DNA of 64,000 bases from Chelydra serpentina. Its lineage: Eukaryota > Chordata > Testudines > Chelydridae. The notes beneath the pieces were generated by a model. That model was not told the DNA's origin, searched no databases, and saw nothing but the letters and a program-made list of their open reading frames with translations. The stretch covers positions 25,518,001 through 25,582,000 of the forward strand of contig JBAIAC010000051.1 of the NCBI GenBank assembly GCA_037349315.1, given 5' to 3'. Below are positions 22,180 through 31,932 of the stretch, one piece after another. Positions within the stretch are counted from its first letter, which is position 1. The number at the start of each line of letters is the position of its first letter. The translations under genes and the position numbers were made by a program.

Positions 22180-22743
22180 AATGGCATGTACATTGACCAA
22201 ACCAGACAGTCTCTACGCAAAAGAATAAATGGACACAAATCTGACATCAGGAATCATAACATTCAAAAACCAGTAGGAGAACACTTCAATCTCTCTGGTC
22301 ACTCAGTAACAGACCTAAAAGTGGCAATTCTTCAACAAAAAAACTTCAAAAACAGACTCCAACCAGAAACTGCAGAACTGGAATTAATTAGGCTTGAATA
22401 AAGACTGGGAGTGGCTGGGTCATTACACAAACTGAAAACTATTTCCCCATGCTAAGTTTTCCCCTACTGTTACTCACACCTTCTTGTCAACTGTTTGAAA
22501 TGGGCCATCCTGATTATCACTACAAAAGTTTTTTTTCTCCTGCTGATAATAGCCCCCTTAATTGATTAGTTTCTTAGAGTTGGTATGGCAACCCCCATCT
22601 TTTCTCTGTATATATATATACATATCTTTCTACTGTATGTTCCACTCTATGCATCTGATGAAGTGGGTTTAGCCTGCGAAAGCTTATGCCCAAATAAATG
22701 TGCTAGTGTCTAAGGTGCCACAGGTATTCCTCATTCTTTTTTC
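22180..22743 (+). mobile_element. Penelope-like element, 5'-truncated 3' end
   Basis: The first 220 bp encode the end of a GIY-YIG endonuclease domain (see the separate entry). They are followed by a 3' UTR with 'ctgggagtggctgggtcatt', 'ctgatgaagtgggttt', 'gcgaaagcttatgcccaaat' and the end 'attcctcattctttttt'. The same tail phrases occur at 52194-52518. PLE retroelements are known from turtles; 5' truncation is typical. Confidence 0.8.
22186..22401 (+). pseudogene. PLE GIY-YIG endonuclease C-terminal remnant
   Basis: A 71-codon open frame beginning MYIDQTRQSLRKRINGHKSD and containing KPVGEHFNLSGHS. This is the characteristic pattern of the GIY-YIG nuclease at the C-terminus of Penelope-like ORFs (Y-[IV]-G-x-T-x3-L-x2-R-x2-x-H, then an EHF-NLPGHS-like block). 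The glycine of the YIG half-motif is Asp here, and the upstream GIY half and the reverse transcriptase are missing, so it cannot be active. The frame ends in ...ELELIRLE before a stop, matching the family's normal C-terminus. Confidence 0.75.
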
Positions 22744-22789
22744 TGGTGATTTCTGTTACTGCACCCCAGTGGTAGCAAAAGGTTTGTTA

Positions 22790-22955
22790 GAATCATAGAA
22801 TATCAGGGTTGGAAGGTCATCTAATCCAACCCCCTGCTCAAAGCAGGACCAATCCCCAATTTTTGCCCCTCATCCCTAAATGGCCCCCTCAAGGATTGAA
22901 CTCACAACCTGGGGTTTAGTAGGCCAATGCTCAAACCACTGAGCTATCCCTCCCC
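22790..22955 (-). mobile_element. tRNA-derived turtle SINE with CR1 tail
   Basis: Read on the minus strand, the element starts GGGGAGGGATAGCTCAGTGG, which includes an exact pol III A box (TAGCTCAGTGG). It then carries a B box (GTTCAATCC, fitting GWTCRANNC), a unique middle, and a tail 'gctttgagcagggggttgga' ending TTCTATGATTC that is the CR1 3' end. This chimeric design is the published architecture of the tortoise pol III SINE (Cry family), mobilised by CR1. It is the best lineage clue in the window. Confidence 0.88.
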
Positions 22956-23372
22956 TTCTCAGGGCGCCTTTACACACGGTGCTCCCATTTCTCACTGTTT
23001 CAAATGGAGATAGACTCTGTCTGCCATGATATCCATCTGCAGGAACTTAAAGGGACACTAAGATTGGAGCTCTGCTGTGTGTTAAACAGAGCACAGTGTG
23101 TGCTTGGAAGTGCTGCCTCAGGATTACATCCATTGCAGAGCTCTTCCTGTGACGTGCTGAGGACCCTTAACTCCTCTCAACTTCAGTGGGAGCTCATCAC
23201 CTCACAGGATTTGCTCTGCACCATGCTGGATCCACTTCCTAACTACCTGCTGACAAACCAGCTGCATATCTTTGTAAGATACCATCAGACCCAGACACGG
23301 CTGGCTTGGTGGGCTGTTCTGCCTAGGAGATAAGATGGTCAAGAGCTCCCTTGAACTTTACACGTCCTCCTT

Positions 23373-23636
23373 GACAAAACAAGGAGCAATGGGCTCAAGT
23401 TGCAGTGGGGGAGGTCTAGATTGGATATTAGGAAAAACTATTTCACTAGTAGGGTGGTGAAGCACTGGAATGGGTTACCTAAGGAGGTGGTGGAATCTCC
23501 ATCCTTAGAGGTTTTTAAGGTCAGGCTTGACAAAGCCCTGGCTGGGATGATTTACTCGGGGTTGGTCCTGCTTTGAACAGGGAGTTGGTCTAGATGACCT
23601 TCTGAGGTCTCTTCCAACCCTAATCTTTTATGATTC
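23373..23636 (+). mobile_element. CR1 LINE 3' end
   Basis: Begins in the ORF2 C-terminal coding block ('aacaaggagcaatgggctca') and runs through 'gaagcactggaatgggttac' and 'gggatgatttactc' to the 3' UTR 'gggttggtcctgctttgaac' and tail 'cttttatgattc'. Plus-strand orientation, truncated at the 5' side, with reading frame broken. Confidence 0.88.
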
Positions 23637-24147
23637 ACTGTCCATTTACACTTACAGGAAACCTACCGCTGCACCATTACTGTAAGATCACATCCCAGAT
23701 CTTCAGAAACAGGTGGTTAGCTGGGGCAGAAGGCAAGTGTTGGCATGGATTAAAACCCATTCAAAGCAATAGGAAACAGAAGTCCTACAGAATAACCACT
23801 GCTCAGAGTGGCGCAGGCTGGACTGATGAGGTTCCTCAGGGGTCAGTGTTACTGAATGCAGTTTTTGAAATTGCAAATTCTTCTTGGCTGGGAATTCCTT
23901 TTTGTGATGCAGCTCTCCTACTCTACAGCCCTGTCTATAAATAGGGTACTAAACAACTCATAATGGGGGGTGGGGGAAGATTTACAGAATGAAGAGGAGA
24001 AGGAATTTGGCTGAGTTAGCCCATGGTACAAAGTTATTTCAGTTAGTAAAGACTCTGGATGATTGTGAGCCACATCAGATGGGCTTAGGTGCAGTGGGAG
24101 ACTGAGCACTATCATGGCTGGTGATGTTTGATATGGATAGTGTAGGA
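23637..24147. other. Unique non-coding sequence
   Basis: No recognisable gene or repeat. Confidence 0.4.
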
Positions 24148-24435
24148 CAGTGTTCCTCACAGGGGGTCATGGAAGGCAATTAGGGGAGTCAGGAGGTGCT
24201 GAAAATTGTATTACAATCTAAAGCAAAAAAAAAAAAAAATCTCGCTCCTCTTCAAAGCAAGGTATTCTGTCAACGTCTGAAACACACACACACACACAAT
24301 AAATTACCTAGGCTTATCACTGTGATCTTTGATATGTTTTTAACATTTACTATAAAAGTAAGAGTAAGGGGATCACATTTTTGTTTTTTTACTTCAGATA
24401 AGGTGTTTCCAACCTGAAAAGATTGAGAAACACTG
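24148..24435. mobile_element. hAT relic, 'cagtgttcctca' ends
   Basis: Left end cagtgttcctcacagggggt, right end ttgagaaacactg; flanks gtgtagga / gtgtaagg agree at 6 of 8 positions, consistent with an old hAT duplication. Inside are an A15-type run (24224-24240) and a (CA)n run (24283-24298). Non-coding. Confidence 0.7.
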
Positions 24436-25919
24436 GTGTAAGGTAATGACCATTGTCAGAATTAGCCTGAACTTCTCTCTCCTGCTGATGGGCTCAGAAC
24501 ATTGGGAGCCTCTGCAGGAGGCAACGAAGTGATCACTAGTAGCAGTAGATAAGAATCCCATATACAGCACTGAACAGTAAAGGCTGAACTAATGCTAAGT
24601 GGGGAGAACTTACAAGACCCACCACCTTGTCCTCTACCAAGGGCATCTGTCCTTTGGCTTTTAATCAAGGCTTGGGAATCATGCTGGATTCATTATTGAC
24701 CCTGGACCCTCAAATAGGGGCAGTCACCAGAACTGCCTTATTCCATACATTCCCCTCCACGACGATCTTGTCACAACTAGAGCTGAGAGGAAAATGTATA
24801 TCCCCGCGCAACAAATTTCAACTATTTGTCAAAGAAGTTAAAATGTTCACTTATTGGCTGAAAAGGCTGAGATGAAAACTCAATGAGCTGCAGAAAGCAG
24901 ACACTTTTAGGGGAAAATAATAATTTAGTTGAAAACCCCAAGTTTCCATCAAAAAACAGTTTGGACTGAAAATGTTCATCTAACCCTAGTCACCACAATG
25001 CATGCGTTTGTCACCTCCTGGTTGGACTGTTGCAGTTCATGCCATGTGGATCCGGGGAGCGGGGGTGGGAGGGGAAGGAGGGCGAGAATCTGTTGCATAA
25101 GCCAGGCACCCACTGCTGAAAAAAAGTCACTCAGACTTACAACAGTAGTTGGCAGCTATGACATAGCTACATACACCACACTGAGGAGGAATCATTCTCT
25201 GCTGGGACTCCGGCCATAGGCCCTCCACACCAAAAGCAGATGTTCTAATCACTTTATGGAGAGTGGTTTGAGAAACATTCTATGCATGGCACACAAAGTG
25301 CAGTATAGGACATCCGGCCCCTGGATGAAATGTTAGTTATGATCTTGGGGGAAAAAGGACAAGTAGCATGGAAAGTTCCCTTTCAGATGATCAACCTGCT
25401 TGTCACGGGTAGACCTTTAGGTAGACATTGAATCTCCAATTTAGCCTTTCAGAGGAAAATAAAAGCAAGACAAAATTCAACTTCCTTTTGTGAGGCCTGG
25501 AAAAGGCAACGTTAAAACTCACACACTGCACCAGAGCCCACCCATCCCTCGTCACAACTATTAACACGCCATCACCAACCACTGACAGTACAGCACAGTG
25601 CCCGGCAATGCACATTAGCATTCATTGATAGACTGGCCATGGCTACTGATAGGGGGCACTCAGCAATAAAGACACCACAAAACAATGCAATCTCTTTAAC
25701 AATCTTCTGATTGCCAACTCTCCGGAACGTACTGGGCACGGTGATGTCAGCCCCTGCCACAGGGTCTCTCAGCCTTAGATCTGCTCCAACCCTACCCAGC
25801 AGTTAATTTTGCCCCCCTCCCTCCCAACGCACAAATAATTCTCAATGCTGGTGCTAGCCCATTCGGGACCCTAAGCAGGAATATCCCCCTCCCCCACCAC
25901 CGCACACACGCACGACACA
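24436..25919. other. Unique sequence with a minor repeat scrap
   Basis: No gene. About 25830-25919 ('gctggtgctagcccattcgg' and following C-rich bases) looks like a repeat fragment abutting the CR1. ORFs are short and unrecognised. Confidence 0.4.
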
Positions 25920-26391
25920 CTAATCATTTTCATTGCCCTCCGCTGGACTCTCTCCAATTTGTCCACGTCCTTTCTGTAGTCGGGGACTCAAAACTGGACT
26001 CAATACTCCAGTTGTGGCCTCACCAGTGCCGAATAGAGGGGAATAATCACTTCCCTCGATCTGCTGGCAATGCTCCTACTAATGCAGCCCAATATGCCAT
26101 TAGCTTCTTGACAACAAGGGCACACTGTTGACTCATATCCAGCTTCTCGTCCACTGTAATCCCCAGGTCCTTTTCTGCAGAACTGCTACTTAGCCAGTTG
26201 GTCCCCAGCCTGTAGCAGTGAATGGGATTCTTCCGTCCTAAGTGCAGGACTCTGCACTTGTCCTTGTTGAACCTCATCATATTTCTTTTGGCCCAATCCT
26301 CCAATTTGTCTAGGTCACTCTGGACCCTATCCCTACCCTCCAGCGTATCTACCTCTCCCCCCAGCTTAGTGTCATCTGCGAACTTGCTCCA
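25920..26391 (-). mobile_element. CR1 LINE internal fragment
   Basis: The plus strand carries reverse-complemented CR1 ORF2: 'cattgccctccgctggactc', 'caatactccagttgtggcct', 'tgggattcttccgtcctaag'. On the minus strand, 26304-26047 encodes [20 protein letters not shown] and LHLGRKNP, the region just downstream of the RT catalytic core. Both ends are missing; no CR1 tail is present. Confidence 0.82.
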
Positions 26392-26781
26392 GTTTGAACC
26401 AGCCCCTCCTTATTCTCCCCCCCCCAACAGTTCTGTCCTGCAGCTTCCCCTCTACTCCTTCTAGGTTCTTCACGCCTCCTGTCCCAGGGCCAGGGGGCAG
26501 ATGCAGCAGGCTCCCCTTCACAGGTCGGGTTTTGCAGAGATGTGGCAGACAGAGCAGAGGAGCCATCCCATTGCTTCCAGGAGGGACCAACCAACCAGCT
26601 ATGTGCTCTGCATCCTGTGGCAAAAGTCACACATGGGATTGGTGTGCCAAAGAACTTCAGAAAGTCAGAAATGATGTTAACAGGTTTGAAATGCCAGGAA
26701 TTCTCAACCCTGGGGTATTTTATACACATGTAACACCCCAGAACACACACGTTCTAAGCCACTCTCCTGCTACATGGGAAT
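26392..26781. other. Unique sequence left of the LTR element
   Basis: Nothing recognisable apart from a C-run near 26418-26427. The 260-codon plus-strand frame at 26394-27176 runs from here into the LTR and has no domain; I regard it as spurious. Confidence 0.4.
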
Positions 26782-26786
26782 CATGT

Positions 26787-27851
26787 TGTGACGGGTTGGG
26801 GCCACAGAGACCGGCTTGGTGCTGCCACCTGGTGTGCCAAGGCTACTTCTGCCCCTGCTTCCAAGCCTTTTCCAGCTTGGGACTCCCGAATCCTGTCTGT
26901 TTTGAGCCAGATTCCACTGATCTGCTGCAAACACAGACCCAGGTCCGAACCAAGTCCACTCACCACTGTAAGGCCCCTGGAAGCGCTCTTGCCTTTGACA
27001 CCCAGCTGCTCAACTCCAAGGAGGCTCAAACCCTTAATAAATCCGTTTTACCCTGTATAAAGCTTATACAGGGTAAACTCATAAATCGTTCGCTTTCTAT
27101 TGCAAAGATAGAAAGTATGCACACCTGTTTGCTCTCCCTTTGCACTAACTCGTACTCAAGGAAACTTAATAAGTAAAAAGTGATTTTAATAAGTACAGAA
27201 AATAGCATTTAAGTGAGTTCAATCAGTGACAAACAGAACAAAGTGAATTACCGAATAAAATAAAAGAGAACACGCAGTTCTATGTCTAATCACCCTGTGT
27301 ACAGATAAACCCTTCACTGGGTCCAGCAATCACTCACCCCCCTAACGTCTTTGTCCTCTGTTCAGTCTCTTTCAGGTCTCCTTGGGGGGTGGAGAGCTTC
27401 TTCCTTTAGCCAGCTCAAGACCAAATGGAAGGGTCTTGCAAGGGCTTTTATAGCCTTTCTTCCTCTCCCTGCGTAGGATCCAGTAGCCCTGGAGTTTTGG
27501 GATCACATGGGCAAGTCCCCTGTCCATGTGCCCTGACCAGTCTAACCAGTTGCATCCTTGATTGGGGTCTGCACCTTCTTTTGTCTGTTAAGTACTTGTG
27601 CTTAACTTGCACATTCCTTCCTCTGGACCTGGCCCCATGTTCTTACAAAAGCTATGCATAAAACCAGCAAATATAAAACCAATGTTCATAACTACCACCA
27701 CAACAATGATACATGCATACAAACAGGAGGAATAAATTCAGTAGGTCATAACTTTCACAGAGATATGTTACATGGCACATGTAGCATAAAACGTTACACA
27801 TATATAGTTATAAGCATCTCCCCATAAAGTTTTATGGGGAACACCGTCACA
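26787..27851 (-). repeat. 3' LTR
   Basis: 1065 bp, TG...CA bounded (TGTGACGG... / ...CGTCACA on the plus strand, itself an inverted terminal pair). Differs from the 5' LTR at two positions noticed. The final 27 codons and stop of the gag ORF lie inside it. Confidence 0.93.
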
Positions 27852-30575
27852 CCCTCCTCCCGAACTTACCGCCAGAGACTTGGACACTGTCCATGGCGGA
27901 GGCAGTACACATAAAGCCCCTGTTTGTCTTTGGTCACACCCCTTTCCAGTACGGGCACACCACATGGTGTCATTCGTAATGGTTTTAGCAAAATGCGAGG
28001 TTCCTGGTCCCCGGGCGCCTGTAAATGGGTTGGGGTGTAGTATTGCTAACAGGATACAGATAGCAATACCTGTTAAGGCGTAGGAACCTCGGCATTTAGC
28101 TCTCAGTGCCATGAGGCGACGTGCCTCAGTTTCCCCTTTCACACAGCAGCTTGGGCCTGTTATGCTTTTGCTGTTGTGCCACGCTTCCAGCCGGTTACTC
28201 GATATAGGCTGACAGGTAACATGCTTGTACAACCGTGAGGTCACCATCCCAAGCATGTACAACAGTTTTTCCCACCAATCAGGTATGTTCCCCATCTTGA
28301 AAGGGTTGACCCTCAGTGTTAACTCCTTTGTTATAACCCACAGATGAAGTAGGGAAAGACACAGGATTACCCACCCGTCTGTGTATCCTGGTAGGCACTC
28401 TGATGCAGATTCTTCTGCCTCTTTGGAGCCGGCTCCTAAATGAGGCATGCGTTTGAGGCTCTGGCAAGGAAAGGGTGTACTGCGACCCGGCCTGCCCTCG
28501 GCCCCTCCCTCTGGAATTTCTCTGGGCTGGTTCCCATCCCCTTGTGTGGCTTCACCCATGCAGAGACTCGCTCCCTTCTGCTTTGAAGAGAGAGGTTTGT
28601 CTCCTACCCGTGTGGCAAGAACAACCTTTTTCTTGGACACCCCAGTATCTGTTCCCAACAGGTCAGCTGGACGGACTGCCCCCTCCAGGAGGTCTGACCC
28701 CCAGCTTTCCCTTCTAACCTGATCCACAGGAGAGGGGTCTGGCATCTGAAATGCAGACTTTTCACCCTCCTCCTGGGCAAGATCCTCCTGACAAAAGGTA
28801 GGCGGGCTCTCCGCCCCCCCCTCACCTTCCCTCCCTGGGCCTCTGTCTGGGCCAGACACTCCCATGTCCCCCTGAAGAGAAGGTGACCCTGGTCCGGCCG
28901 TGGGCTCCCAGCTGCAAGCTAAGATAGACCCTTCAGTGGCCCGCAAAATTCCCCCCTTGGTATGAGGTAGAACATTCCCCTCCCCCGGGGAGATGATTAC
29001 AGGACAGGAACTGGCCACAGCCACCCCTGCCGCCACAGCTGCAGTCCCTGTGACTTCGCACCTGCCTCTGGGGTTTTCAGCACCAGGTTCCTGCTTGCTG
29101 CCACCCAGCCCTGGGACAGATTCTGCCACAGCAAAGAAATCATTTCCCAGTAGAAACGGTGCAAAATTGTGTGACACTGTTGCCACAGTTAGCTTAGCCT
29201 GCAAGTTTTCCGTTTGCATGTGTACTTTTGCCAGAGCTGCAATGACTTTGTAGCCACCCACCAGCTCCAATTCCGCCACTTTACCCGGCAACCAATCCTT
29301 CTCTTGGATCAGGTCCCTCCTGACTATAGAAATTTCAGCACCTGTATCTCTCAACCCAGTGATTAACTTCCCATTCAGTTTAACAGCATGCACATGCTCA
29401 GTGCTTGGTGGTGTAGAAGTCAACTTCACAAACCCTGTGTGGAAAGAGGCAGCAGCTTCATGGGCCGCTTGATGCCTGTTTTCACTCAGCAGGGGACACT
29501 TATCTCTCAGGTGCTCGGTGGACTTACATTGATAGCACCTCCTGGGCTCCTCTGATTGTACAGGGAATTTGGGACGAGTACTAGGGGAATGGGGAGGTGA
29601 GCGCCCAGCCTCCTTTTTCCCAGGGGTAACACGGTGACTCTGTTTTCTTTCGACCCTGTACCCCTCTGCCAGTGGTTTATGCTTAATTGCAGCTTGCGCC
29701 TGCTCATAAGAGTCTGCAAACCCAGCTAATTCACTAACTGCTTTTACCTGTTTGTCCCACAAGTACTGTTTTACATCATCACTGCACATATTCAGGAATT
29801 GTTCCTGAGCAACCAAATCACACATCCCTTCAAAGCTTGTAATGTCTCTTCCCCTCACCCACTTATCTACCAGAACTGTCATTTCATTTGCATAAGCCAG
29901 GTAACTTAACCCATCTCCCCTCTTAAGACTCCTGAATTTAACCCTGTAGGTTTCAGGTGTAACCTGAAACTGTTTCAAAACCAGTTCCTTAAATTTACCA
30001 TAATTGGAGGCATCCCCAATGGGCATCTTATTGAATATGTCCAGAGCTCTGCCAGTCAAGTTGGCTATCAAGGTGGTCATTTTTTGATCTTCAGGGATCG
30101 CATGGAGGGAGCACAGTCTCTCGAAGGTGATAAAATATTCGGCTATATCCTTGGATTCATCATACTGGGGGCACAGACGCTCCCATTTGGGGATTTTTGG
30201 GGAAGTGGAGCCGGCCGCTGAAGGGTTGCGACTCTTCAACTCTGCAACAGCCAGTTCATGCTTCTGGGCCTCCATAGCTCTCTTGTGGGCCACCTCCTCT
30301 GCTTCCATAGCTCTCTTGTGGGCCAGCTCCTCTGCTTCCATAGCTCTCTTGTGGGCCGCCTCCTCCCTGATTCTTTCTGCTTCCATAGCTCTCTTGTGGG
30401 CCAGCTCCTCTGCTTCCATAGCTCTCTTGTGGGCCTCCTCAGCTCTTTTGTGGGCTTCTGTCTCTGCACTAATTTCCAGCGTACGTAATTCGATTCGTCT
30501 CCGATGTTCGTTTTCTTTCTCTGTTATTTCGAGTCTGGCAAGGTCCAGTTTTACCGTGGCCTCGCTTACAGACAT
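27768..30575 (-). CDS. gag-pro: Gag-protease polyprotein with coiled-coil repeats
   Basis: A 935-codon open frame. Residues 10-110 form a predicted coiled coil; 41-104 contain about six copies of AHKRAMEAEE. Residues 125-300 resemble a retroviral-type capsid, with a SCAN-like segment at about 250-294 (DLVAQEQFLNM). A zinc knuckle C347-x2-C350-x4-H355-x4-C360 binds nucleic acid in such Gags. A retropepsin follows, with active-site D410-T-G-A and the FLLGND block near 474-479. Residues 490-715 are low-complexity linker. The last 220 residues match nothing I recognise, with hydrophobic stretches at 734-749 and 834-847; residues 909-935 are read from the 3' LTR. Pol is absent. Capsid-SCAN kinship is known for Gmr1-like elements; the role of the C-terminal part is unknown. 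The ATG at 30575 is the first in frame and opens a leader of about 290 bp. Confidence 0.88.
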   Translation of the reverse strand: MSVSEATVKLDLARLEITEKENEHRRRIELRTLEISAETEAHKRAEEAHKRAMEAEELAHKRAMEAERIREEAAHKRAMEAEELAHKRAMEAEEVAHKRAMEAQKHELAVAELKSRNPSAAGSTSPKIPKWERLCPQYDESKDIAEYFITFERLCSLHAIPEDQKMTTLIANLTGRALDIFNKMPIGDASNYGKFKELVLKQFQVTPETYRVKFRSLKRGDGLSYLAYANEMTVLVDKWVRGRDITSFEGMCDLVAQEQFLNMCSDDVKQYLWDKQVKAVSELAGFADSYEQAQAAIKHKPLAEGYRVERKQSHRVTPGKKEAGRSPPHSPSTRPKFPVQSEEPRRCYQCKSTEHLRDKCPLLSENRHQAAHEAAASFHTGFVKLTSTPPSTEHVHAVKLNGKLITGLRDTGAEISIVRRDLIQEKDWLPGKVAELELVGGYKVIAALAKVHMQTENLQAKLTVATVSHNFAPFLLGNDFFAVAESVPGLGGSKQEPGAENPRGRCEVTGTAAVAAGVAVASSCPVIISPGEGNVLPHTKGGILRATEGSILACSWEPTAGPGSPSLQGDMGVSGPDRGPGREGEGGAESPPTFCQEDLAQEEGEKSAFQMPDPSPVDQVRRESWGSDLLEGAVRPADLLGTDTGVSKKKVVLATRVGDKPLSSKQKGASLCMGEATQGDGNQPREIPEGGAEGRPGRSTPFPCQSLKRMPHLGAGSKEAEESASECLPGYTDGWVILCLSLLHLWVITKELTLRVNPFKMGNIPDWWEKLLYMLGMVTSRLYKHVTCQPISSNRLEAWHNSKSITGPSCCVKGETEARRLMALRAKCRGSYALTGIAICILLAILHPNPFTGARGPGTSHFAKTITNDTMWCARTGKGCDQRQTGALCVLPPPWTVSKSLAVSSGGGCDGVPHKTLWGDAYNYICVTFYATCAM
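27852..27861 (-). other. Polypurine tract
   Basis: Minus-strand GGGAGGAGGG directly abuts the 3' LTR start (TGTGACGG), the expected position for the plus-strand DNA primer of reverse transcription. It lies inside the gag-pro reading frame. Confidence 0.85.
30264..30455 (-). repeat. Coding tandem repeat (AHKRAMEAEE)n
   Basis: About six direct repeats of 30-42 bp, on the plus strand 'tccatagctctcttgtgggc' followed by 'cagctcctctgct' or 'cacctcctctgct'. All spacings are multiples of three, so expansion or contraction preserves the gag frame. Repeats differ at the linker (ELAHK, EVAHK, RIREEAAHK). Probably a coiled-coil oligomerisation segment. Confidence 0.88.
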
Positions 30576-30867
30576 CTTATTGCTGTCTGGTGCTGGGCTA
30601 CGCCCCTCTGCAGTTCACTGAAACTGGACTGCACTCAGATCAGGAGCTCTTCAGTTAAGAGACTTTCCCAGCTTCCCTGATCTTCACTCTTACTTATTTG
30701 ATTTCCTTTTCTGTCCCTACTTCCCTTGCCCGAAATAAGCAAACAGAAAATAACAAACCAGTAACCACTTTGTCTGTTTTCCAGCCACCACACTTAAAAC
30801 TCACTTAAAATCACTACCAGTACGTCAAAGCAATCAGCTGTGCACAGATCCTGCTCGACTACGCCAC
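30576..30867 (-). other. Leader between 5' LTR and gag
   Basis: 292 bp from the end of the 5' LTR to the gag ATG, expected to hold the primer binding site at its start and packaging signals. No upstream open frame of note. Confidence 0.7.
30849..30866 (-). other. Primer binding site, tRNA-Ser type
   Basis: One base after the 5' LTR, the minus strand reads TGGCGTAGTCG, then A, then GCAGGAT. From established tRNA sequence, vertebrate tRNA-Ser (AGA/UGA type) ends ...ATCCTGCCGACTACG-CCA, so the first 11 bases pair exactly and the next 7 pair after a single extra A. tRNA-Ser is my recognition, not a search result. Confidence 0.7.
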
Positions 30868-31932
30868 TGTGACGGGTTGGGGCCACAGAGACCGGCTTGG
30901 TGCTGCCACCTGGTGTGCCAAGGCTACTTCTGCCCCTGCTTCCAGGCCTTTTCCAGCTTGGGACTCCCGAATCCTGTCTGTTTTGAGCCAGATTCCACTG
31001 ATCTGCTGCAAACACAGACCCAGGTCCGAACCAAGTCCACTCACCACTGTAAGGCCCCTGGAAGCGCTCTTGCCTTTGACACCCAGCTGCTCAACTCCAA
31101 GGAGGCTCAAACCCTTAATAAATCCGTTTTACCCTGTATAAAGCTTATACAGGGTAAACTCATAAATCGTTCGCTTTCTATTGCAAAGATAGAAAGTATG
31201 CACACCTGTTTGCTCTCCCTTTGCACTAACTCGTACTCAAGGAAACTTAATAAGTAAAAAGTGATTTTAATAAGTACAGAAAATAGCATTTAAGTGAGTT
31301 CAATCAGTGACAAACAGAACAAAGTGAATTACCGAATAAAATAAAAGAGAACACGCAGTTCTATGTCTAATCACCCTGTGTACAGATAAACCCCTCACTG
31401 GGTCCAGCAATCACTCACCCCCCTAACGTCTTTGTCCTCTGTTCAGTCTCTTTCAGGTCTCCTTGGGGGGTGGAGAGCTTCTTCCTTTAGCCAGCTCAAG
31501 ACCAAATGGAAGGGTCTTGCAAGGGCTTTTATAGCCTTTCTTCCTCTCCCTGCGTAGGATCCAGTAGCCCTGGAGTTTTGGGATCACATGGGCAAGTCCC
31601 CTGTCCATGTGCCCTGACCAGTCTAACCAGTTGCATCCTTGATTGGGGTCTGCACCTTCTTTTGTCTGTTAAGTACTTGTGCTTAACTTGCACATTCCTT
31701 CCTCTGGACCTGGCCCCATGTTCTTACAAAAGCTATGCATAAAACCAGCAAATATAAAACCAATGTTCATAACTACCACCACAACAATGATACATGCATA
31801 CAAACAGGAGGAATAAATTCAGTAGGTCATAACTTTCACAGAGATATGTTACATGGCACATGTAGCATAAAACGTTACACATATATAGTTATAAGCATCT
31901 CCCCATAAAGTTTTATGGGGAACACCGTCACA
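30868..31932 (-). repeat. 5' LTR
   Basis: 1065 bp, same bounds as the left LTR. On the minus strand it should supply the promoter in U3. It ends beside the catgt duplication at 31933-31937. Confidence 0.93.
31526..31533 (-). promoter_or_regulatory. TATA box of the 5' LTR
   Basis: Minus-strand GGCTATAAAAGCCC contains TATAAAAG, the best TATA match in the LTR; the identical site is at 27445-27452 in the 3' LTR. It implies a start about 25-30 bases further along the minus strand. It is conserved at 2474 in the solo LTR. Confidence 0.6.

Noticed and set aside
26394..27176. 260-codon plus-strand open frame
   Set aside because: It spans the CR1 edge, unique sequence and the LTR, with no domain; the strand is antisense to the retrotransposon.
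30127..30621. 164-codon plus-strand open frame rich in Ser/Ala/Leu
   Set aside because: Exact antisense shadow of the AHKRAMEAEE coding repeats of gag.
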